A program made the translations under genes and the position numbers. From assembly GCA_964036045.1 (NCBI GenBank), contig OZ038383.1, forward strand, positions 61,633,725-61,697,724: a stretch of DNA of 64,000 nt. Direction: 5' to 3'. Numbering within the stretch: the stretch's first letter is position 1; each line of letters begins with the position of its first letter. A model generated the notes under the pieces. That model saw nothing but the letters and a program-made list of their open reading frames with translations. It did not search any database and had not been told where the DNA came from. Shown piece by piece: positions 34,195 to 44,202 of the stretch. This stretch comes from Eutreptiella sp. 'Long Island Sound 2002' (lineage: Eukaryota; Euglenozoa; Euglenophyceae; Eutreptiales; Eutreptiaceae).

Positions 34195-36610
34195 CCGTCA
34201 TTGGCGCTCTCGGGGCACCTGAGGCTAGTGGGGATGCAGCCCCTGGCGCCCGGACCGCCCTCCGCACAGTTCCTGGCCGCCGCCGGGCTGTGGGTGGCAC
34301 CGATGTTGGCGCTCTCGGGTCACCTGGGGCTGGTGGGGATGCATCCCCCAGCACCTAGAGCACCCTCCGCACAGTTCTTGGCAGCCGCCGCGCTGCAGGT
34401 GGCGCCGCTGGTGGCGCTCTCGCGGCATCTGGGGCTAGTGGGGCAGCATCCCCTTGCGCCCACAACGCGAGTTACACACTTCCAGGCAGCCAACAGGCTG
34501 CAGGTGGCGCCGCTGGTGGCGTTCTTAGGGCACCTAGGACTAGTGGGGCTGCATCCCCCAGCACCCAGAACACCCCCCGCACAGTACCTGGCAGCCGCCG
34601 GGCTGCAGGTGGCGCCGCTCGTGGCGCTCTCGGGTCATCTTGGGCTGGAGGGGAAGCATCCCCCAGTGCCTAGAGCGCCAGTTGTAAAGTTCCTTGCAGC
34701 CACCGGGCTACAGGTGGCGACACTGGTGGCGATCTCGGGTCACCTTGGGCTGGTCGGCATGCATCCCCCAGCACCCAGAGCACCCTCCGCACAGTTCCTA
34801 GCAGCCGCCGGGCTGTAGGTGGCGCCGCTGGTGGCGCTCTCGGGTCATCTTGGGCTGCAGGGGAAGCATACCCCAGCGCCTAGAGCGCCAGTCGTACAGT
34901 TCCTGGCAGCCACCGGGCTACAAGTGGCGCCGCTGGTGGCGCTCTTGGGTCACTTGGGGCTGGTGGGGATGTATCCCCTCGCACCCAGAGCACCCTCCGC
35001 ACAGCTCCTGGCAGCCGCCGGGCTGCAGGTGGCGCCGCTGGTGGCGTTCCTGGGGCACTTGGGGCTGGTGGGGATGCATCCCCCAGTGCCCAGAGCGCCA
35101 GTCGTACAGCTCCTGGCAGCCAACGGAATGCAGGTGGCGCCGCTGGTGGCGCTCTCGCGGCATCTCCGGCTGGTGGGGCTGCATCCCCCAGCGCCCAGTG
35201 CGCCAGTCGTACACTTCCCGGCAGCCACCGGGCTGCTAGTGGCGCCACTGGTGGCGCTGTTGGGGCACCTGGGGCTGGTGGGGCTGCATCCGCCAGCGCC
35301 CAGAGCGCCAGTCGTACAGCTTCTAGGAGCCGTCGGGCTGTGGGTGGCGCCGCTGGACGCGCTGTTCGGGCATCTGGGGCTGGTGTGGGTGCATCCCCTA
35401 GCGCCCAAAGCGCTAGTCGTACAGTTCCTGGCAGCCACCAGGCTGCAGTTGGCGCCGCTAGTGGCGCTCTCGGGTCATCTTGGGCTGGAGGGGAAGCATC
35501 CCCCAGCGCCAAAAGCCCCGTTCGTACAGTTCTTGGCAGCCACCGGGCTGCACGTGGCGCCGCTGGTGGCGCTCTCGGGTCACCTTGGGCTGGTGGGGAT
35601 GCATGCCCCAGCACCCGGAGCACCCTCCGCACAGTTCCTGGCAGCCGCCGGGCTGTAGGCGGCGCCGCTGGTGGCGCTCTTGCGGCATCTGGGGCTAGTG
35701 TGGCTGCATCCCCTCGCGCCCACAGCGCCAGGCGCACAGTTCCTAGCAGCCAACGGGGTGCAGGTGGTGCCGTTGGTGGCGTTCTTGGGGCACCTGGGGC
35801 TGGTGGGGCTGCATCCCCCAGCACCCAAAGCACCCTCCGCACAGTACCCGGCAGCCGCCGGGCTGCAGGTGGCGCCGATGGTGGCGCTCTTGGGTCATTT
35901 TGGGCTGGAGGGGAAGCATCCCCCAGCGCCCAGAGCGCCAGTCGTACAGTTCCTGGCAGCCACCGGGCTACGGGTGGCGACACTTGTGGCGCTCTCGGGT
36001 CACCTGGGGCTGGTAGGGATGCATCCCCCAGCACCCAGAGCACCCTCTGCACAATTCCTGGCAGCCGCCGGGCTGTAGGTGGCGCCGCTGGTGGCGCTCT
36101 CGCGGCATCTCGGGCTGGTGGAGCTGCATCCCCCAGTGCCCAGAGCGCCATTTGTACAGTTCCTGGCAGCCGCTGGGCTGCAGGTGGCGCCGCCGGTGGC
36201 CCTCTCGGGTCACTTGGGGCTGGTGGGGCTGCATCCCCCAGCGCCCAGAGCGCCAGTCGTACAGCTCCTGGCAGCCAACGGACTGCAGGTGGCGCCGCTG
36301 GTGGCGCTCTTGGGGCATTTGGGGCTGGTGGGGCTGCATCCCCCAGCGCCCAGAGCGCCAGTCGTACACTTCCTGGCAGCCACCGGGCTGCTAGTGGCGC
36401 CACTGGTGGCGCTGTTGGGGCACCTGGGGCTGGTGGGGCTGCATCTGCCAGCGCCCAGAGCGCCGGTTGCACAGTTCCTAGCAGCCGCCGGGCTGTGGGT
36501 GGCACCGCTGGTGGCGTTCTTGGGGCACCTGGGGCTGGTGGGGCTGCATCCCCTAGCGCCCAAAGCGCTAGTCGTACAGTTCCTGGCAGCCACCAGGCTG
36601 CAGATGGTGC
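34195..36610 (+). repeat. 105-bp tandem array, about 23 units, open in several frames
   Basis: The unit contains GGCGCTCTCGGGTCACCTGG, GCTGGTGGGGATGCATCCCC and a CTGCAG hexamer. As 105 is 35 codons, frames stay open: one plus frame gives a 35-residue unit (VAPLVALSGHLGLVGMHPPA and onward), another gives Gly/Ala/Ser-rich protein, and a minus frame stays open for 692 codons. In the first plus frame the only stops are three TAGs (34816, 35656, 36076), each at the same position where other units read CAG. I cannot decide which frame, if any, is translated. Confidence 0.85.
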
Positions 36611-37919
36611 TCTCGGGACACCCGTAAAGTCTGGGGGAGCCGCTGGCGCGGCTGCTAGCGCCACATTGTGTGATGCAGCCGCCGCTGCCAATGTGTGCTT
36701 GGCGGCCCAGGAGATGGAGCCGGTGCTGGGTGCAGCGGCCCTGGAGCTATCGTCACCGGTGCGCCCTTCTGGACGGGTGGGCCAGTCTAACCTGCGGTTC
36801 CGTCCTAACCCCCCGGCACTGACCCTGGCACCCTCGCCCTGTGGGTTCCCTGGGGGCGAGGGGACTTCTTTGGCATGTCCACTGACCGGGTTCCTACAAG
36901 GGGAGGAGGGGAGTGATGACAGGGCTGGCCCTCCTGGCCCCACAAACGGTACCCCCACACCCCAGACTTCCCGGCGTTCTCACTGCCTGATCTTTTCGTG
37001 CCAGCTTCGGAGGTGGTGGCATTGCTGAGCGCGGAAGAAGAGGTCCGCGTGTGCGTCACTGAGCTCTGGTCCGCCGTGATGGACCTCATGCGTGACGATT
37101 TTCTTTCGGGCTGTCCCCAGGTGGCAGCCCAGTGCATTATCCCCCCCCCCTCCTTCACGGGGCTGCGCGGGGCGGGCATCGCTCTGCCGGCCGCGGTGCA
37201 GCACCTCACCGCCTTGCCCGCCGCCGCTGCCGGTGCTGCCGGGCTGCTTGGAGGTGGATGCAGGGAATCGAGCTGCCCCCATTGGACGGGTGTGGCCAGG
37301 TGTGCTATGCAGAGAGGCTAGAGCAGGGGGAGGGGGAGGAGATGAGGGGGGGGGGCGAGATCTCTGCCCCCCCCCCTTGACGGTGGTAAGGGAAGTCCAC
37401 ACTTTCCCCTTGCCCGCGGCAGAGCGATGCCCCAATGGCGGGGCTTCCTGGGCGGTGGCGGGGGAGGATCGCAACTTCCCCTTACCGGCTGCAGCACAGT
37501 GCCTCAGTGTCGGGGCACCACGATGGCGCTCCCCCCCTCCCCCCACGGGGCAGGGTGAGGTGATGGCAGGGGAAGAGTGGGGGGAGGGGGACCACACCCA
37601 CCCCATCCCCGCTTCGGAAGGAGTCGGGGACCACAGCCCCCCCCTCGGGGGAGATCATAATTTCCCCCTACTCGAGATGCGTGACCCACACGGGGCAGGC
37701 TTGGGCCCAAGGTGGGCTATCGCGGCTGCACGGGAGGGCGAGCTCGGAAGTGACTCAGTCATGACCGCCTCGTCCCTCCTGGCCGCCGTGCGGGCACAGG
37801 CGGGGGGCCTGTAGGGGAGGACACGGGCGTCTGAACTCGACTCGGCCCACCTCCCCGCCCCTCGACCTCTGGACATAGGCCAGTGGACGCTAAAAGATGA
37901 ATGCCCTCTGTGTGTGTTT
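36611..37919 (+). pseudogene. 3' region of the array-bearing element
   Basis: Past the array, frames encode NVCLAAQEMEPVLGAAALEL and, in another frame, PASEVVALLSAEEEVRVCVT then ELWSAVMDLMRDDFLSGC. C and G runs break the frame. The end, LLAAVRAQAGGL then TAG at 37810 and about 110 bp more, matches 26460-26610 (LLAAMQTQAGGL and TAG), the tail of the decayed LINE. The two elements therefore share a 3' end. Confidence 0.5.
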
Positions 37920-38095
37920 TTCGCTTGGGTGTTTGGGGGGCGGGGGTCCCAAGGGGGTTGGGGCACAACTTGCTTATGCAGTTTTCAAGCCTCTACAGCT
38001 CAAAAATGGGAACTTCTGAAACTGACTTTTTTAATATTCTGACCATTCACAATGATCAAATATCCTATGTGAAGCAGTTTTAGACCCCCTTGCTC
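37920..38095 (-). repeat. Single satellite relative next to exon 7
   Basis: It carries the reverse-complement words of the 194-bp satellite (GGGGCACAACTTGCTTATGC, CTACAGCTCAAAAATGGGAA, ACCATTCACAATGATC). It ends about 125 bp before FAS exon 7. Confidence 0.65.
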
Positions 38096-38219
38096 TGTTT
38101 GCCACAGCTCGCTTGTGGGGCTTGGAGGTTGCATGCTGATATTGGAGCCTTGTGGTGGCTCCGTCACTTGCCAACGGTTGCTCGCCAACGGATTGTCGCT
38201 TGGTTTCTTCGATACTTAG

Positions 38220-38398
38220 GAAACTCAAGGCTCAGGCCAGTGAGAATCAATCCCGCATTCCCTTTTCCAAACGAGTGGAGCCCTTCAGCACGACCTTCAT
38301 CCAGTCTTCAGTCCCATTCCACTCTTCATATCTGAGGGGCGCAGTGGATTGGGTTGCGTCTGACATACAGAGGCTCGGTTTGACGTTCTCTGGAACAG
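38220..38398 (+). CDS. FAS1: FAS beta exon 7 (catalytic His, residues 385-444)
   Basis: Acceptor CGATACTTAG ends at 38219. The exon encodes KLKAQASENQSRIPFSKR, aligned with yeast KAKAPSGLDQSRIPFSER. SVPFHSSYL then supplies the acyltransferase catalytic His419 (yeast SPFHSHLL). Being 26 kb from exon 6, this exon would be missed without the phase-2 match at Arg385. It ends in phase 1 at ACAG|GTGTGG. A satellite-like repeat copy lies just 5' of it (37920-38095). Confidence 0.93.
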
Positions 38399-39149
38399 GT
38401 GTGGAGACCTTGCTCTCTAGGTGCCGGAAATTTGAGTCCCAGGCACAGGATGCACACGATGTGTTCCAGCCGGCCGACCGGCGAACTGGCATACAGCGGG
38501 GAGGCAGAAGGGGGGGGGGGGGTTATATCAAGGTGCAGCAGCTTCGCGTTTTGCACTGCGTGGAAAACTTCCTGTTTCACATTTTGCTGGTGGTAGGCAC
38601 TTGCTGTCAACAGCTAGTCTGTTTGTCACGTGTGTTTTGCTGGCTTGCATGTGAGACCAGCAGTATGCTCAACCTCCAGCTGCTCGTGGGTTTTCCTCGA
38701 TGCCAGTTTTGTCTTTTGCCACGCAGAAGACTCACACAAAGTTGTGTGAGCTACTTGAACATGCTTCACGTGTGCTGGTGGATTTAGAAAAAGCACCAAA
38801 GTCTCGGGGTTGATCTAAAATGGCAAATGCAAATTCCCACCATTTTCACAATTGCACGAGAAATCACTTGTCGAAAAAATTTTTCCACTATGTTTTGCCT
38901 TGTCCTGCTCTGTTGTGTATGCAGGGTGAGTCGTTATCTGCGTGTTTCAGCACAGAGATGTTTTGCTGCAATGTGTTGTAGGCATTTTTGTAGTGTCCTT
39001 TTGACGTCAGTGCTGTCTTTTATTCACTACATTTCACCCACTACATTTCTGGGATGGTCCACGGTCCACGAATTTTCCAGCCTTTTTGGCAACCTCCGCG
39101 AAATTCTATTGCCTTCGGCAAGTCCACCTCGCAGAGATTCTACCCCAAG

Positions 39150-40515
39150 CCACACACACCCTAAATAGGGTAAAAACTACATAAATACGGCGTAAAACAT
39201 GCTTTACATACCTTGGATGGTCATTTTAAGTGGTGACAATATCAAAAAAACAAGTTTCGAAAACTTCGATTTTAGAGCTGCCCAGGGTGAAAAACTACAT
39301 AAGCAGGTTGTGTACCAATCCCTTGGGAGGACCCCCCCCCCCCCGTGCGGCCAATACCCAAATAGGGTGAAAAACATGTAAATACGGCCTAAAACGTGCT
39401 TTACATACCTTGGATGGTCATTTTAAGTGGTGACAATATCAAAAAAACAAGTTTCAAAAACTTCGATTTTTGAGCTGCCCAGGGTGAAAAACTGCATAAG
39501 CAGGTTGTGTACCAATCCCTTGGGAGACCCCCCCCCCCCCCGACCTAATACCCAAATAGGATGAAAAACACGCAAATACAGCCTAAAACATGCTTTACAT
39601 ACCTTGGATGGTCATTTTAAGTGATCACAATATCATAAAAACCAGTTTCGAAAACTTCGATTTTTGAGCTGCCTGGGGTGAAAAACAGCATAAGCAGGTT
39701 GTGTACCAATCCCTTGGGAGACACCCCCCCCCCCCCGGGACCTAATACCCAAATAGGATGAAAAACACGTAAATACGGCCTAAAACATGCTTTACATACC
39801 TTGGATGATCATTTTAGGTGGTCACAATATCAGAAAAACAAGTTTCAAAAACTTCCATTTTTGAGCTGCCCAGGGTGAAAAACTGCATGAGCAGGTTGTG
39901 TACCAATCCCTTGGGAGGACCCCCCCCCCCCGGACCTGATACCCAAATATGATGAAAAACACGCAAATACAGCCTAAAACATGCTTTACATACCTTGGAT
40001 GGTCATTTTAAGTGATCACAATATCATAAAAACCAGTTTTGAAAACTTCGATTTTTGAGCTGCCCAGGGTGAAAAACAGCATAAGCAGGTTGTGTACCAA
40101 TCCCTTGGGAGACCCCCCCCCCCCCCGACCTAATACCCAAATAGGATGAAAAACACGCAAATACAGCCTAAAACATGCTTTACATACCTTGGATGGTCAT
40201 TTTAAGTGATCACAATATCATAAAAACCAGTTTCGAAAACTTCGATTTTTGAGCTGCCTGGGGTGAAAAACTGCATGAGCAGGTTGTGTACCAATCCCTT
40301 GGGAGGACCCCCCCCCCCCGGACCTGATACCCAAATATGATGAAAAACACGCAAATACAGCCTAAAACATGCTTCACATACCTCGGATGGTCATTTATGG
40401 TGATCACAATATCATAAAAACCAGTTTTGAAAACTTCGATTTTTGAGCTGCCCAGGGTGAAAAACAACATAAGCAGGTTGTGTACCAATCCCTTGGGAGA
40501 CCCCCCCCCCCCCGG
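39150..40515 (+). repeat. 194-197-bp satellite array with C tracts, seven units
   Basis: The anchor GCTTTACATACCTTGGATGG recurs at 39201, 39398, 39592, 39789, 39983, 40177 and 40371 (the last as GCTTCACATACC), spaced 194 or 197 bp. Each unit ends in TGTGTACCAATCCCTTGGGA and a run of 10-15 C. The two spacings alternate at the 5' end of the array, which suggests higher-order units. It lies in intron 7 and continues after the LINE at 44203. Confidence 0.95.
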
Positions 40516-40550
40516 TACTCTACAAATGGATTTCAGCATGCCTCCTCCTG

Positions 40551-43500
40551 ATGATCGAAGACCTCCTAATGCTGGTGACCCCCCCAGAACAAAAAGCGTT
40601 TATTAAGGGTCGATTCATTTTCGACCACATCTGGGATGCACGGGGGGCATGGGATGCAATGGACCAGGGACTTTTCATCTCCCTGGATTTTTCAAAGGCA
40701 TTTGACTCAGTCCATCATAACTACTTCATTGCCTACTTCCTGTTTGTAGGCATCCCTCTTCCCCTCATATCCCTGATCATGTCCCTCCTACGCTCCCCCT
40801 TCTTGTTTGTTGTCGGAAAGGGAATTGTACAGGGAGTAGAAGTAATTCCCCAGTCAGGAGTCCGCCAAGGGGATCCGCTGTCCCCAGCACTGTTTGTAAT
40901 GGTAACTTCAGTTTTAATCAAAGTCATTCAATCAGTCTCACCACACATCAAGGTCCTGTTTTATGCTGATGACCTCCTGCTGTACCTCCCAGTCCCCCCC
41001 CCCCTGGTGCTTCGTCTCCTCCCACGCATCTTAGCAGTCCTGAACAGCTACGGAATTTTTGTGGGGCTGACCTTGAACTTGGAAAAATCAGCTCTGCTCT
41101 TGAAAGGTCCCTGGTCTGATGACTCCATTGCACAGCTACAGACGCATGGGATCCCTGTGAAGCAAAAAACCAAATACCTGGGCAATTTGATTGGGCATGT
41201 CACACCGGAGGAAGCCTACGCCCCCCTGCTTGCACGCGCACTCAAGCGAGCACAGTTTATGAAGGCCCTACCCCTCACGCTGGACGAGAGGGTAGCCCTG
41301 CTCCAAGAGTGGGTGCTCCCTCTATTGATCTACCCGGCGCGCGCATACTTCCCCACCACCTCAGTTATTGCCCAGCTGAGCAGCATCTACAAACAGGCAC
41401 TCAACATCAGCAGCTGGGGACTCACATTGCCCATACTACAGCTGCCCCGAAACAAAGGGGGAGCACTTCTGCCCCAACCGCATATATATCTGCTGTGGCA
41501 GCATGCCACCCCTTTCTTTCAAGCAATCTCTGAAATTCTGAGTGTCCCGGAGCTGTCTAGAAACCATTTTTTACAGTGGACCAGCCAAATGGGGATCTCA
41601 CTTAACCTCCAACACCTGCCCTGGCTCCAGCTGGGGCCGATACCGTGGAAGACTTATCCCTTTCTGGGCACCTCGTGCAAGGCATTTTCCCTCCTGCGCA
41701 AACATGCACCAGTACCAGTCCCGACTCTGGATCAGTATGTCAAATTGCCTGCATGGCACTCGGCATTATTCCGCGACACCAAAGCCAACTCCTACTACTC
41801 CCCTTCCCTGCTACGCAAAGGTGTCACCACCCTGGGACAACTACTTGAAATCCCAGAGTATTCTGCCCTCCTGCCCCCCACTTGGGCGCCGGTTTACAAA
41901 GCGTGCATAACAGAAATCCAAGCAGCAGCGCCCCACACGAAATTAAAGGAAGCAAGCCCCATGTTTTGGTCAGAATGGAACAAACGGCACATGTTGCATT
42001 ACCTAATGTCCTTGACCCCTGAACCGCCCAGACAGACGGCGGAAACCTGGCAAGCATGGGCGAAGTTGCGTCTCCCTCCCAGAGACACCCAGTTCATCCA
42101 ACTAGCGCTCTGGCACAAACTCACGGTGGGCACCAGGCTGGCCAGTTGGCAGCCAAATGGCACTGCATGCCCACTACACCCAGGGGTTCAAGAAACAATC
42201 AAGCATGCCACCCTGCACTGTAAATTTCTGCAACCTGCATTTTTCATTGCCCAACAATGTGTGGGACCTGCAGCGCTAGCGGACGGCTCCACAGCAGACC
42301 CAGAAGCAATCTTATGGGATCAACCTGCACTCTCTGTCTCATCCCCCCTAGGGCTGCTCTACTGGTCTGCGGTCAGGGCAAACTGGATGGTCCGCAGCAG
42401 ATGCAAATTTCATCACCCAACCTTCCAACCCCCGTGGCAACAGTTTCTGAAACAGTGGAGAGCCAACCTCAGCGATTGGGTGGACCACCCCTTCCCCTCC
42501 TTCCCCAAATCAGAAACACAGTTGTTCTTGCAGGCACTCGATTCTCTGAGTGATCCGAACACGCTCACGATCCAGCACCCGAGGGTCCACACAGCACACA
42601 ACCCCTCCCTCCCCCCCCCCACACTGGTAGCCCCGGCACGCAAGAAACGGAGAAAAGAAACACACAAACAAGAACTCTGTGAGTACTATGAACAAATAAT
42701 CCAGCGGTATGTCGAAGCAGGGTGGGAAGTCATATATCCCGACGGATCATCGGAGGACCATGAGGTAGTAGGACGAGTGGGAGGGTATGGCGTCTCCTTT
42801 GGGGATTCCAGGGATACAGCCGAACCAATTCCAGTGAGTGAACCCCAAACCAACAACAGAGGGGAACTGAGGGCAGCCCTGCGCGCGCTGCAAGCACGGT
42901 CACCAGACAAACCTGTCCTGATCTGCCCTGACTCCTTACTCGTTGTAGACGGTGTCCACGGCAAGGCCCAAAAGTGGCGCAGGCACAAGTGGACAGGATC
43001 CGCGGGCCCGGTCAGCCACGTGGACCTGTGGACCCAGGTACTGGACCTAATTGAATCAGCACACTCCCCCACCCACTGGATGCACATCCCCTCCCACATA
43101 GGAATCAAAGGCAATACCAGAGCGGATCATCTGGCGGATGTCGGTCGGCGAAAATCCCCCCTCCTTTTTGGACACGTCTCCGTCTCGCAAACAGGGCAAC
43201 AACAGCCACCAGACAATGATGATGTACAATCCTTAGCGGACCTACTGGAGGAAGAGGCCCCAGAGCTTGACGAGCCCCCCCTCCCAGAGTCGCAGCTCAC
43301 ACCACTGCGGCACACAGCGGAAGAGTACAGCACCCCCCCACCCCCCCCCAGAACCCCTCGCCGACCGACACCGTCACAGGACATTGAAGATTGCACCCCG
43401 GCCAGGAACCCCAAATACCCGAAGAGATTCACACCACACACCGTCGCCTACACGCCACTCTCCAACCTCCGAGCCCGCCTCCCTCACACCTCATTGGCCA

Positions 43501-43790
43501 CACCGAGCACAGTGCACTGCATGCACACACCGTGGGAGGTGCTGGAACGCAGAACTACATTTCACACCCCCCAACCACCGTCACCCATGTCGCCACGTGT
43601 AGCAGCAAATCTGTTGGCAGAACTGCAGCTGGTTGAAATGGACTGGGAGCAGGGACCAAGCCAGGCAGACACCGAAAGCATGCCGTCCTCCCACACCTCA
43701 TCAAGGCACACATCGCCAGCGTCACGCATGTCTGACGACGCCTCCACACTGTCCTGCAGCACCATGTGTTCTCACTGCACCACTCCATAA
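40551..43790 (+). CDS. LINE ORF2: reverse transcriptase and RNase H, 1079 codons
   Basis: The frame is open from the truncation point (VLYKWISACLLL before the first Met) to TAA at 43788. RT motifs in order: KAFIKGRFIFDHIW, motif A LDFSKAFDSV (residues 45-54; Asp46), motif B GVRQGDPLSPALF, motif C FYADDLLLY (YADD 138-141), motif D LNLEKSALLL, motif E TKYLGNLIGH. A Cys/His cluster (CPLHPGVQETIKHATLHC) follows the thumb region. RNase H I has DGSS (Asp731), TNNRGELRAAL (Glu772), CPDSLLVVDGV (Asp794) and GNTRADHLAD (Asp859). The last 200 residues are Pro/Ser/Thr-rich. No stop or frameshift occurs, so the insertion is probably recent. It lies in the sense direction of the FAS gene. RT copies element RNA at the nicked target and RNase H removes the template. 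Confidence 0.93.
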   Translation: MIEDLLMLVTPPEQKAFIKGRFIFDHIWDARGAWDAMDQGLFISLDFSKAFDSVHHNYFIAYFLFVGIPLPLISLIMSLLRSPFLFVVGKGIVQGVEVIPQSGVRQGDPLSPALFVMVTSVLIKVIQSVSPHIKVLFYADDLLLYLPVPPPLVLRLLPRILAVLNSYGIFVGLTLNLEKSALLLKGPWSDDSIAQLQTHGIPVKQKTKYLGNLIGHVTPEEAYAPLLARALKRAQFMKALPLTLDERVALLQEWVLPLLIYPARAYFPTTSVIAQLSSIYKQALNISSWGLTLPILQLPRNKGGALLPQPHIYLLWQHATPFFQAISEILSVPELSRNHFLQWTSQMGISLNLQHLPWLQLGPIPWKTYPFLGTSCKAFSLLRKHAPVPVPTLDQYVKLPAWHSALFRDTKANSYYSPSLLRKGVTTLGQLLEIPEYSALLPPTWAPVYKACITEIQAAAPHTKLKEASPMFWSEWNKRHMLHYLMSLTPEPPRQTAETWQAWAKLRLPPRDTQFIQLALWHKLTVGTRLASWQPNGTACPLHPGVQETIKHATLHCKFLQPAFFIAQQCVGPAALADGSTADPEAILWDQPALSVSSPLGLLYWSAVRANWMVRSRCKFHHPTFQPPWQQFLKQWRANLSDWVDHPFPSFPKSETQLFLQALDSLSDPNTLTIQHPRVHTAHNPSLPPPTLVAPARKKRRKETHKQELCEYYEQIIQRYVEAGWEVIYPDGSSEDHEVVGRVGGYGVSFGDSRDTAEPIPVSEPQTNNRGELRAALRALQARSPDKPVLICPDSLLVVDGVHGKAQKWRRHKWTGSAGPVSHVDLWTQVLDLIESAHSPTHWMHIPSHIGIKGNTRADHLADVGRRKSPLLFGHVSVSQTGQQQPPDNDDVQSLADLLEEEAPELDEPPLPESQLTPLRHTAEEYSTPPPPPRTPRRPTPSQDIEDCTPARNPKYPKRFTPHTVAYTPLSNLRARLPHTSLATPSTVHCMHTPWEVLERRTTFHTPQPPSPMSPRVAANLLAELQLVEMDWEQGPSQADTESMPSSHTSSRHTSPASRMSDDASTLSCSTMCSHCTTP

Positions 43791-44196
43791 ACCCAGTGCC
43801 CCACATGGGCACCATCAGCGCAACAAACCCACCCAAGCAACCCCCCCCCCCCCCCCTGAATGGCTGTGTGTTGAATGTGCGCTAACCAGCACCACCAGGG
43901 CACAGTGAGCCCGAACCAAGATCCCAGGAGTACCGGCCGAATGGGGCCAGCGTCAAGCAGGTATCTCAGGGACTGACCCTGACCACCATGCACGCCACTG
44001 ACCCTGTAGAGTCAAAGCCCCGCAAACTTGGGTACGACAGTGTACATATGGAAGGTAGGGACAAGCGAACACTGGCGGAAGCACCGGGACAGTCGCCTAG
44101 CAAAAACCCGGACGCACTGCTGTGAACTTGCTGAAGAACAATGGCTGGAAGTGTCTATGGCGGGGACATCCAGCTCAGCCTACCGACCAATTGAAG
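43791..44196 (+). other. LINE 3' untranslated region
   Basis: About 400 bp from the TAA to the satellite junction. It contains a C run at 43840-43857 and no second frame of interest. Confidence 0.6.
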
Positions 44197-44202
44197 CCCC
44201 GG

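Larger units (their letters stand above)
40516..44196 (+). mobile_element. 5'-truncated LINE inserted in the satellite C tract
   Basis: The satellite is interrupted exactly between its C run and the next GACCTAATACC. CCCCGG flanks the insert on both sides (40510-40515 and 44197-44202) and is a candidate 6-bp target duplication. The 5' end starts inside the RT domain with no endonuclease, as expected for abortive target-primed reverse transcription. The 3' end (CCAATTGAAG) has no poly(A). Confidence 0.85.

Noticed and set aside
34880..36958. 692-codon minus-strand frame and 562-codon plus frame (35340-37028)
   Set aside because: Both come from the 105-bp array, which is free of stops in several frames because its unit is 35 codons of GC-rich sequence. 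No domain is present.
39150..40515. CRISPR array
   Set aside because: Units of about 195 bp are repeated throughout with no short repeat-spacer structure. This is a eukaryotic satellite.
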